From assembly GCF_900323885.1 (NCBI RefSeq), contig NZ_OOHJ01000018.1, forward strand, positions 3,025,001 to 3,089,000: a stretch of 64,000 nucleotides of DNA, read 5' to 3'. The DNA comes from [Actinomadura] parvosata subsp. kistnae. Lineage in GTDB: Bacteria; Actinomycetota; Actinomycetes; Streptosporangiales; Streptosporangiaceae. Shown piece by piece: positions 18,492-25,451 of this stretch. The notes below the pieces were generated by a model that had not been told where the DNA came from, made no database searches, and saw nothing but the letters and a program-made list of their open reading frames with translations. Position 1 is the stretch's first letter. Each line of letters starts with the position of its first letter. The translations under genes and the position numbers were made by a program.

Positions 18492-19381
18492 TCTCCATCG
18501 TCATCATCAGCAAGGACGAACCCGCCCTGGACAGCACCCTCGGCGGCGTCACCCGCGCGGCCGAGGCGGCCGGCCTGCCGTACGAGATCGTCGTCGTGGA
18601 CGCCTCGCGAGGCCGGCTCGACGCGATCGCCGCCGCCCACCCGCGCGTGCGCTGGCTGCCCTTCACGCCGCCGCCAGGCGTGCCCGTGACGATCCCGCAC
18701 CAGCGCAACGCCGGCGTGCGCGCCGCCGAGGGCGAGATCGTCGTCTTCACCGACGCGGGCTGCCTGCCCCAGGACGGCTGGCTGCGCCACCTCGTCACGC
18801 CGATACTCGACGAGGGCGAGACCGTCGTGTCGGGCCTGGTCACCGGCCCCGAGGGGCACGGCAGCCTCTACGACGCCGACGCCCGCCGCCGGGCCGGCGC
18901 CCGCTACCTCCACGAGTGCGGCACCGGCAACCTGGCCGTGCGCCGCGAGGTGCTCGACCAGGTCGCCGGCTTCGACGAGACGTTCGGCTACGGCTCCGAC
19001 GTCGACTTCAGCTGGCGGGTCCAGGACGCCGGGCACCGCATCCGCAGCGCCGGGAACGCGGTCGTCACCCACGACTGGGGCGACCACCGCCGGCAGCTCC
19101 GCCGCTCATACGTCTACGGCAAGGCCCGCGCCCGGCTCTACCTCAAGCACCGCGGCCGGCGGGCGGACCTGCTGCGCCGCGAGCCGATGGTCGTGGTCTA
19201 CCCCCTCTTCCTGCTCGGCCTGCCGCTGACCCTGTGGTTCCCGCTCTACCCGGCGCTGCTGCTGGTGCCCGCCTGGCGCAACCGGCACAACGGCCCGATC
19301 CGGGTGCTCGCCGACCACCTGGTGTACGGTGCGGGCGTGCTCGCCGAACTCGCCACGCCCCGGGGTCGCGCCGGCCGATGA
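18488..19381 (+). CDS. GT2-family glycosyltransferase
   Basis: A 297-aa enzyme: ISIVIISKDEPALDSTL, then IVVVDASRGRLDAIA and IVVFTDAGCLPQDGWL (DxG in place of DxD). CGTGNLAVRREVLDQVAGFDE and SDVDFSWRVQDAGH follow, as in rhamnosyl- or mycofactocin-type GT2 proteins. A C-terminal membrane hairpin (VVVYPLFLLGLPLTLWFPLY) is present. It starts with an ATGA overlap and ends with one at 19378. The donor sugar is not predictable. Confidence 0.88.
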   Translation: MISIVIISKDEPALDSTLGGVTRAAEAAGLPYEIVVVDASRGRLDAIAAAHPRVRWLPFTPPPGVPVTIPHQRNAGVRAAEGEIVVFTDAGCLPQDGWLRHLVTPILDEGETVVSGLVTGPEGHGSLYDADARRRAGARYLHECGTGNLAVRREVLDQVAGFDETFGYGSDVDFSWRVQDAGHRIRSAGNAVVTHDWGDHRRQLRRSYVYGKARARLYLKHRGRRADLLRREPMVVVYPLFLLGLPLTLWFPLYPALLLVPAWRNRHNGPIRVLADHLVYGAGVLAELATPRGRAGR

Positions 19382-21774
19382 AGGTGCTGGTCTTCCCCCG
19401 TGACAGCAACCCGTACCAGGACCTGCTGCACGGCGAGTTACGCCGCGCCGGCGTCCACGTCCGCCACCTCGGCGAGCTGACCCCCTCCCACACGCTCAAC
19501 CTGCTGCTGCTGCCCGTGGAGCTGGCCGCCCGTCGGCTGGGCGGGGCCAGGGTCGTGCACCTGCACTGGGTGTGGAAGTTCGCGCTGCCGGGCGGGGCCC
19601 GGACGCGGCGGCTCGCCCAATGGTGGTTCGCCGCCGTGCTCGGCGTGCTGCGGCCGCTCGGGCTGCGGCTGGTGTGGACCGCCCACAACGTGCTGCCGCA
19701 CCGGCAGGTCTTCGCCGACGACGCCGCCGCCCGGCGCACGCTCGTGCGGCACTGCGACCTCGTGATCGCCCACCACTCGACGACGCTGGACCGGCTGGCC
19801 GCCTTGGGGGCGGTGCCGTCCAGGGCCGCCGTGATCCCGCACGGTCCCTTCCCCGCCCCGCCGCTGCCGCCGCCCGGACGGCCGGGCCGGCCGCGCACGT
19901 TCCTGTTCTTCGGCCGGATCGAGCCGTACAAGGGGGTCGAGGACCTGCTCGCCGCCTTCGCGGCACTGCCCCGCGAGCCGGACGTGCGTCTCGTCGTCGC
20001 CGGAGCATGCCCGGACCAGGAGCTGGCGGCCCGGCTGGAGGCGTCGGCCGCCGCCGACGACCGCGTGGACCTGCGGCTCGGGCGGGTGCCCGACAAGGAC
20101 ATCGCCGGTCTGTACGCCGAAAGCGACGTCGTCGTGCTGCCGTTCCGCGAGATCACCACCAGCGGCAGCGCCCTGCTCGCGCTCGCCCACGGCCGGCCGC
20201 TGATCGTCCCCGAGCTGCCCGCCCTGACCGGGCTGCCCGGCGCCGCCGTGACCTGCTACCGCGGCGGCGTCACCGGGCTCACGCCGGCGCTGCGGGCGGC
20301 GGCGGGCTGGGACGCGGCGACGCTGGCACGGATGTCGCAGGCGGCGCTGGAGCACGTGAACGGGACCGGCTGGCCCGAGATCGCCCACGCGACCCGCAAC
20401 GGCTACGCCACCGTCCTCCGCCACCGGACCCGGCAAGACACCCACCCCGGCCTCGCCACCGAGCCTCACCCCACCCCGCCGGAGGGCGCGATCGCCGGTG
20501 GGGCCGGGGCGCGCCTGCGCTCGCTGCTCAGAAACGTCCTGGTCCGCGGCACCCTCCTCCTCCTGGTCAACACCGTCCTGCTCGCGGCCGGCGGCTTCGT
20601 GTTCTTCACGCTGGCGGCCCGCAACTACCCGGTCGAGGCCGTCGGCTGGCTGACCGCCGTCACCTCCAGCGTCAACCTCCTGTCGACCGTCGCCGCACTC
20701 GGCCTGCCCACCACGCTGTTGCGCCATCTCGTCAAGGCCGACGACCCGCGCCGGCTGGCGGCGGTCGCCGTGATCGCCGTCGGCGCGCTGGGCGGCGCGC
20801 TCGCCCTGCTGTCGCTGCTGATCCTGGCCCCGCTGCTCCCGGGCGGCCCCGAGCTGATCGGCCGGCCGGAGACGATCGCCCTGATCACCGTCCTGGTGAT
20901 GGTCACCGCCGTGGGCGGAACCCTGGACGCCGGCTTGATCGCCGTCCGCGGCACGGGCGCACTGCTGGCCAAGAACGCGGCGGGCACCGTGCTGAAGGTC
21001 GGGGCGCTGCTGCCGCTGGTCCCGCTCGGTTTCACCGGCCTGGTCATCGCCTACGGCGGCGGCACCCTGCTCGCCTGTCTGCTCGGCGGGGTGTCGCTGT
21101 GGCGGCGGCTACCTCGCCCCTCCGCAGCCCGCGCGCGGCCGGCGGAGCTGCTGCGGCGGTACCTGCCGTTCTCCGCCGCCGGCTACCTGGCGACCGCCCT
21201 CGGCATGCTGCCGAGCACGGTGGTGCCGCTGGAGGTGCTGGCCTTCCAGGGACCGCAGGCGGCGGCGTACTTCGCGATCGCCTTCCAGGTGGCGGCGTTC
21301 CTCAACTTCATCCCTTCGACGAGCGCGCAGGTGCTGTTCGCCGAGGCGCAGCGCATCTCGTTGCGCCGCTACCTGCGCAAGGCCGTGGTGGGCATCTACG
21401 GCCTGCTGGTTCCCGCCGTCGCGGTGATCGTGGCCGGCGCGCCGTACATCCTGCGGGTGTTCGGGGAGGGCTACTCGGCGCAGGCGGCGCAGACGCTCCG
21501 CGTCCTGGCCTTGGCGGCGCTGGTCGGCGCGGGCAACTACCTGGTGGACACGATCCTGATCAGCAGGGACCGCACCGGCGCGTACGTCCTCATGAACGGC
21601 GCCAACGCGGCTCTGGTGCTGGGGCTGGTGGCGGCGCTGCTGCCGTACGGGCTGACGGCGGCGGCCCTCGGCTGGACGCTCGCGCAGGGCGTCTCCCTGC
21701 TGCTGGGAGCGGGCGTGCTGGTCGTCAGCTTCGCCGGCAGGCGGCGGGCGGCGGTCAGCGTGGCGGATCGGTAG
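19378..21774 (+). CDS. Fusion of GT4 glycosyltransferase and Wzx-type flippase
   Basis: A 798-aa protein. Residues 1-360 are a GT4-like enzyme (VVHLHWVWKFALP, LVWTAHNVLPHRQVF, FFGRIEPYKGVEDLLAAF, DVVVLPFREITTSGSALLALAHG). A ~30-residue Pro/Gly/Ala linker follows, then from ~385 a polysaccharide flippase with about 12 membrane segments (NTVLLAAGGFVFFTLAARNY, LLAKNAAGTVLKVGALLPL, VPLEVLAFQGPQAAAYFAIA). No stop or start interrupts the join. Joining the last cytoplasmic sugar addition to export of the lipid-linked unit is a reasonable reading, but inference. The end overlaps the convergent GH16 gene by 20 bases. Confidence 0.88.
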   Translation: MKVLVFPRDSNPYQDLLHGELRRAGVHVRHLGELTPSHTLNLLLLPVELAARRLGGARVVHLHWVWKFALPGGARTRRLAQWWFAAVLGVLRPLGLRLVWTAHNVLPHRQVFADDAAARRTLVRHCDLVIAHHSTTLDRLAALGAVPSRAAVIPHGPFPAPPLPPPGRPGRPRTFLFFGRIEPYKGVEDLLAAFAALPREPDVRLVVAGACPDQELAARLEASAAADDRVDLRLGRVPDKDIAGLYAESDVVVLPFREITTSGSALLALAHGRPLIVPELPALTGLPGAAVTCYRGGVTGLTPALRAAAGWDAATLARMSQAALEHVNGTGWPEIAHATRNGYATVLRHRTRQDTHPGLATEPHPTPPEGAIAGGAGARLRSLLRNVLVRGTLLLLVNTVLLAAGGFVFFTLAARNYPVEAVGWLTAVTSSVNLLSTVAALGLPTTLLRHLVKADDPRRLAAVAVIAVGALGGALALLSLLILAPLLPGGPELIGRPETIALITVLVMVTAVGGTLDAGLIAVRGTGALLAKNAAGTVLKVGALLPLVPLGFTGLVIAYGGGTLLACLLGGVSLWRRLPRPSAARARPAELLRRYLPFSAAGYLATALGMLPSTVVPLEVLAFQGPQAAAYFAIAFQVAAFLNFIPSTSAQVLFAEAQRISLRRYLRKAVVGIYGLLVPAVAVIVAGAPYILRVFGEGYSAQAAQTLRVLALAALVGAGNYLVDTILISRDRTGAYVLMNGANAALVLGLVAALLPYGLTAAALGWTLAQGVSLLLGAGVLVVSFAGRRRAAVSVADR

Positions 21775-22696
21775 CCGCCGCGTACACGCGCACGTGATCC
21801 ACGATCATCTGCTGCGGGAAGCGGGTCGTCTCGTCGGGCGGCCCCGGCCAGTCGCCGCCCACGGCCAGGTTGAGCAGCAGGTAGTAGGGCACGTCGAAGT
21901 CCCACCCGCCCGGTGGCGCGTCCGCCTTGCGCTCGGTCGCGTACACCTGCCCGTCGACCAGGAAGGAGATCCGGTCCGGATGCCAGTCGGCGGCGAAGAC
22001 GTGGAAGTCGTCGGCGAACCTGCCCCCGTCGGGCAACCGGTAGGAGTTCTGCACGTCGTACCCCTGCTCCCCGTGCAGGCTCCCGTGCACCGTGTCGGGC
22101 TCGCGCCCGAGATGCTCCATGATGTCGATCTCCCCGCGCCCGCTGCCCTGCGGGGAGCGCCGCGCCCAGAAGGCCGGCCACATGCCCTGCCCCTCGGGTA
22201 ACTTGATCCGCGCCTCGACGCGCCCGTACCGCTGCTCGAACTTCCCCGCCGTGAACAACCGCGCTGAGGTGGCCGCGCACACGCGCGGGCTGCAGTCGTG
22301 GCCGCCCGCGTCGTCGGACCTGGCCGTGATCACCAGCCGCCCCTGACCGTCCACGACGGCATTGCGCGGCGTGTAGTACTCCAGCTCGTTGTTGTACCCG
22401 AGATGGTCGTCCACCAGGTTCCACTTGGCCGGGTCCGGCGGGCCCGCCGGCCCGTCGAACTCGTCGGACCAGACCAGCCGCCACCCCGCCGGAACGCCGG
22501 CGGCCGGCGGCGCCGGCTCGGGCTCGTCCGGGCTCACCGCGTAGAGCGTGGCCGCCACCGCGACCGCGAACGTGAGCACCAGCGCCCCGGCCACCCACCA
22601 GCCCGTCCGATCACCTCCGGACGCCGCCCTGCCGGTCTGGGGTGCACGGCCCTGGCCTCGGCGGGGATCCGGGTGCCACGCACGGTCATCGGACAC
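21755..22696 (-). CDS. Membrane-anchored glycoside hydrolase family 16 (second copy)
   Basis: A 313-aa protein with a charged N-terminus, one membrane segment (WWVAGALVLTFAVAVAATLYAV, ~33-54) and a GH16 domain: LVWSDEFDGPAG, YYTPRNAVV, RIKLPEGQGMWPAFW, the catalytic GEIDIMEH and MIVDHVRVY. It resembles the copy at 11395 in layout but differs in sequence, and it faces the glycan operon tail to tail. The two GH16 genes bracket the biosynthesis genes, which suggests that both act on the polymer made there. Confidence 0.88.
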   Translation of the reverse strand: MSDDRAWHPDPRRGQGRAPQTGRAASGGDRTGWWVAGALVLTFAVAVAATLYAVSPDEPEPAPPAAGVPAGWRLVWSDEFDGPAGPPDPAKWNLVDDHLGYNNELEYYTPRNAVVDGQGRLVITARSDDAGGHDCSPRVCAATSARLFTAGKFEQRYGRVEARIKLPEGQGMWPAFWARRSPQGSGRGEIDIMEHLGREPDTVHGSLHGEQGYDVQNSYRLPDGGRFADDFHVFAADWHPDRISFLVDGQVYATERKADAPPGGWDFDVPYYLLLNLAVGGDWPGPPDETTRFPQQMIVDHVRVYAAATDPPR

Positions 22697-22749
22697 GGAC
22701 CTCTACCCTCCCGACGGCATGATGTGTCATCGTACGGCGCTTCTCCGTC

Positions 22750-22791
22750 GATCCCGACCCTTCGCGGAAGGATCCCGACCCTTCTGGCAAG
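22750..22791. repeat. 21-bp direct repeat, two copies
   Basis: GATCCCGACCCTTCGCGGAAG is repeated immediately as GATCCCGACCCTTCTGGCAAG in the 204-base gap between the divergent GH16 and sigma genes. It could be a paired activator or sigma recognition site for one of them, or simple slippage. Confidence 0.6.
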
Positions 22792-22900
22792 AGCGCATAC
22801 CCACATGAAGGCCGTCATGCGCCTCTGGCGTCGCACCTTCGCCACGCCATAGATTCACGGGGTCGCCTCCATCTAAGGGTGCGAGAGACGAGGAGAGCCC

Positions 22901-23407
22901 TTGCACCCGGACCACCAGCGCGACTTCACCGAGTTCGTCGCCAGCCGATCCGACAGCCTGATCAGGCTCGCGTACGTCCTGACCAACGACCAGCACGCCG
23001 CCGAGGACCTGCTGCAGACGGCGCTGGCCAAGGCGGCGGGGCACTGGCGGCGCATCCGCGGCAACCCGGAGGCGTACATGCGCCGCGTCATGTACCACGA
23101 ACAGGTCGGGCGGTGGCGCAGCCCGCGCTGGGGGCGCGAGCGCGTGCTCGAAGCGCTGCCCGACCGCGGCGTGGAGGACCGCACCTCCGAGGTGGACACG
23201 CGCGTGACGCTGGCCGAGGCGTTGCGGATGTTGCCCGCGCGCAAGCGGGCGGTGCTCGTGCTGCGCTACTACGAGGACCTTTCGGAGTCGGAGGTCGCCA
23301 AGATCATGGGCTGCTCGGTGGGGACCGTGCGCAGCCAGACCCATCAAGCCGTCGCCCGCCTGCGCGAGCTGGTCGGAGAGGCCGTCATCCTGGAGGGACT
23401 GCAGTGA
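22901..23407 (+). CDS. SigE-family (ECF-type) sigma factor (second in the window)
   Basis: A 168-aa sigma factor with region 2 (FTEFVASRSDSLIRLAYVLTNDQHAAEDLLQTALAKAAGHW) and region 4 (LPARKRAVLVLRYYEDLSESEVAKIMGCSVGTVRSQTHQAVARLREL). TTG 22901 is the start, with GAGGAGAG just upstream. The following gene begins at 23404 inside its stop (GTGA), so sigma and membrane partner are coupled, as in the pair at 3143-4382. Confidence 0.9.
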   Translation: MHPDHQRDFTEFVASRSDSLIRLAYVLTNDQHAAEDLLQTALAKAAGHWRRIRGNPEAYMRRVMYHEQVGRWRSPRWGRERVLEALPDRGVEDRTSEVDTRVTLAEALRMLPARKRAVLVLRYYEDLSESEVAKIMGCSVGTVRSQTHQAVARLRELVGEAVILEGLQ

Positions 23408-24258
23408 CGATCGACGAACGGCGGATCGCCGAAGAGCTGCGCACGATGGCCGGCGAGGCCGCCCCGGTGGACCCAGTGCTGTACGTCACGCGGACGCTGG
23501 CGCGCCGTCGTCGTCGGGCCTGGTCGGTGGCCGGGTTCGCCGGGCTGGCCGCGGCGGCCGCGGTGGTCACGGCGGTGATCGTCCCGCTCCCGGACGGCCT
23601 CGGCCCCGGCACCGCCGCCGGGGTGGCGACCCTGCCGGCCAACACGCCGGAGCAGGCCCGGTTCGTACGGGAGTGCATGCCCAAGGGCGGCCCCGTCCAC
23701 AACATGGACGGCAACCGGCGGATCGCCGAGCACGGGCGGGCCGACGACTTCCGGGTGCTCGTGGAGTACCGCGACGAGGGCGGCAGCACGGCGCTGGTGG
23801 GCAGCGACGCCGGCTTCGTGCTGTGCACGCCGACCGAGCAGCGGGACATGGCGGAGCGCCCGGTCTTCACCTACTGGGGGTTCGAGCCGCCGGGGGATCT
23901 GGCGGGTTTCTCCGGCGATCTGCAGGTGGACGCGTACACCAGTCACACGCACTCGTACACGGTCGGCGCGCAGCGGATCCAGCGGGACGACGTGTACCGG
24001 GTCGTCACCGGGCGGGTCAGCGACGCGGTGCGGCGGGTGGAGGTCGACTGGGCGGACGGCCGGCGTACGGCGGCGCGGATCGCGAACGGGTTCTTCATCG
24101 TCCGGGTCATCGGCAGGCCGGTGCGCGAGCCGGGGGAGGAGGAGGCCACGGTGCTGGACTCGCCGCCCGTCACGGTGACGGCTTACGGGGACGGCGGTCA
24201 AGTGCTGCGGCAGGAGAAGGACGTGGCGTTCGGCCCGCTGGGGCGCGGCAGCGGCTGA
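23404..24258 (+). CDS. Single-pass membrane partner of the sigma factor
   Basis: A 284-aa protein with a ~45-residue cytoplasmic segment ending in RRRRR, one membrane helix (VAGFAGLAAAAAVVTAVIVPL, ~40-61) and a ~220-residue outer domain with two Cys (VRECMPKGG and FVLCTPTEQ). It has the same position and topology as the partner of the first sigma, but no clear sequence similarity by eye. An anti-sigma or sensor role is inferred from context. GTG 23404 overlaps the sigma stop. Confidence 0.7.
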   Translation: MTIDERRIAEELRTMAGEAAPVDPVLYVTRTLARRRRRAWSVAGFAGLAAAAAVVTAVIVPLPDGLGPGTAAGVATLPANTPEQARFVRECMPKGGPVHNMDGNRRIAEHGRADDFRVLVEYRDEGGSTALVGSDAGFVLCTPTEQRDMAERPVFTYWGFEPPGDLAGFSGDLQVDAYTSHTHSYTVGAQRIQRDDVYRVVTGRVSDAVRRVEVDWADGRRTAARIANGFFIVRVIGRPVREPGEEEATVLDSPPVTVTAYGDGGQVLRQEKDVAFGPLGRGSG

Positions 24259-24310
24259 GCCGCCGGTATCTTCGGGATGCCCCTGCCACCCCGACCGGAG
24301 GACGTCGCCC

Positions 24311-25255
24311 TTGAGCACCGCAGGCTCCCGTCCCGTGATCACCGCCGCACTGGTCAGGGAGCTGGTGGACGCCCAGTTCCCCCAGTGGGCGGGGCTGCCG
24401 CTGAAGCCGGTCGAGCCCGGCGGCTCGGATCACGTGATCTACCGGCTGGGCGGGGAGCTGTCCGTGCGGCTGCCCCGCCATGCGGACGCTCGTGGGCAGG
24501 CCGAGAAGGAGTTCACGTGGCTGCCCCGGCTGGCCCCGCACCTGCCTCTGGCCGTCCCGGTGCCCGTGGCGGTGGGGGAGCCCGGGTCCGGATATCCGTG
24601 GCGGTGGTCGGTGGCGCGCTGGCTGGAGGGCGAGGTGGCGACGGTGGAGGCGCTCGCGGGCTCGCGGGCGGCCGCCGTCGCCCTGGCGGAGTTCCTGACC
24701 GCTTTGCACCGGTTCACGCCGGAGAATCCTCCATCGGAGGAGCTGCGCGGCGGGCTCTCGGCGGAGGAGCCGCGCGGCGGGCTCTCGGCGGAGGAGCCGC
24801 GCGACGGGCTGGTGGCGCGGCCGCTGGCCGAGCGGGACCGGGCCACCCGGGCCGCCATCCAGCAGGTCGGGGACGTGTTCGACCGCGCGGCCCTGACCCG
24901 GCTGTGGGACGCGGCGCTGAGCGCCCCCGCCTGGGATCGTCCGCCCGTCTGGTCCCACGGCGACTTCCACACCGGCAACCTGCTGACCCTCGACGGCCGC
25001 CTCAGCGCCGTGATCGACTTCGGCGAGCTCGGCGTCGGCGACCCGGCCCGCGACCTGATGATCGCGTTCACGCTGCTGTCGGCCGAGAGCCGCGCCGTCT
25101 TCCGTGACGCGCTCGGCGTGGACGACGCCACCTGGACCCGGGGCCGCGGCTGGGCCCTGGCCACGGGCCTGAACGCGTACACCTTCTATGCCGCCGTCAA
25201 CCCGCGGGTGGCCGCCCAGACCACCCGCCAGATCACCGAAGCCCTCGCGGGCTGA
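24311..25255 (+). CDS. Aminoglycoside phosphotransferase-family kinase
   Basis: A 314-aa protein with the APH fold: GGSDHVIYRLGGELSVRLPR (nucleotide loop and Lys-equivalent strand), WSHGDFHTGNLL (catalytic Brenner motif with Asp and Asn) and AVIDFGELGVGDPARDL (metal-binding Asp). It probably phosphorylates a small hydroxylated metabolite or antibiotic; resistance is not implied. TTG 24311 has GGAGGA about 8 bases upstream. An in-frame 27-bp repeat inserts a SEELRGGL/AEEPRGGL/AEEPRDGL stretch between the lobes. Confidence 0.85.
   Translation: MSTAGSRPVITAALVRELVDAQFPQWAGLPLKPVEPGGSDHVIYRLGGELSVRLPRHADARGQAEKEFTWLPRLAPHLPLAVPVPVAVGEPGSGYPWRWSVARWLEGEVATVEALAGSRAAAVALAEFLTALHRFTPENPPSEELRGGLSAEEPRGGLSAEEPRDGLVARPLAERDRATRAAIQQVGDVFDRAALTRLWDAALSAPAWDRPPVWSHGDFHTGNLLTLDGRLSAVIDFGELGVGDPARDLMIAFTLLSAESRAVFRDALGVDDATWTRGRGWALATGLNAYTFYAAVNPRVAAQTTRQITEALAG
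24735..24815 (+). repeat. In-frame 27-bp tandem repeat, three copies, inside the APH gene
   Basis: Units start at 24735, 24762 and 24789 with the text CGGAGGAGC..GCGGGCTCTCGG. Since 27 is a multiple of three, the protein carries three 9-residue repeats (x-EELRGGLSA type) in the linker between the two kinase lobes. Copy number could vary between strains. Confidence 0.9.
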
Positions 25256-25283
25256 GCGGGGGCCGGGCCGACGCGTCGCGTCG

Positions 25284-25451
25284 TCAGCAGACCTTCCGGT
25301 ACGGGACGCCCGTCACGCACGCCTGCCATTCGCCCTCCGTCAGCAGACCTTCCGGTACGGGACGCCTGTCACGCACGCCCGCCATCCGCCCTCCGTCAGC
25401 AGACCTTCCGGTACGGGACGCCCGTCACGTACGTCCGCCATTCGCCCTCCG
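25284..25451 (-). repeat. 56-bp tandem repeat copying the kinase 3' end, three copies
   Basis: Units begin at 25284, 25340 and 25396. The innermost unit (25396-25451) is the last ~18 codons of the kinase gene with its stop. The other two repeat that text downstream with a few changes, each again ending in VTGVPYRKVC and a stop. As 56 is not a multiple of three, the copies lie in different frames. Confidence 0.9.

Noticed and set aside
24311..25255. Antibiotic resistance gene
   Set aside because: The fold is APH-like, but the family is broad and nothing in the context indicates an antibiotic substrate.
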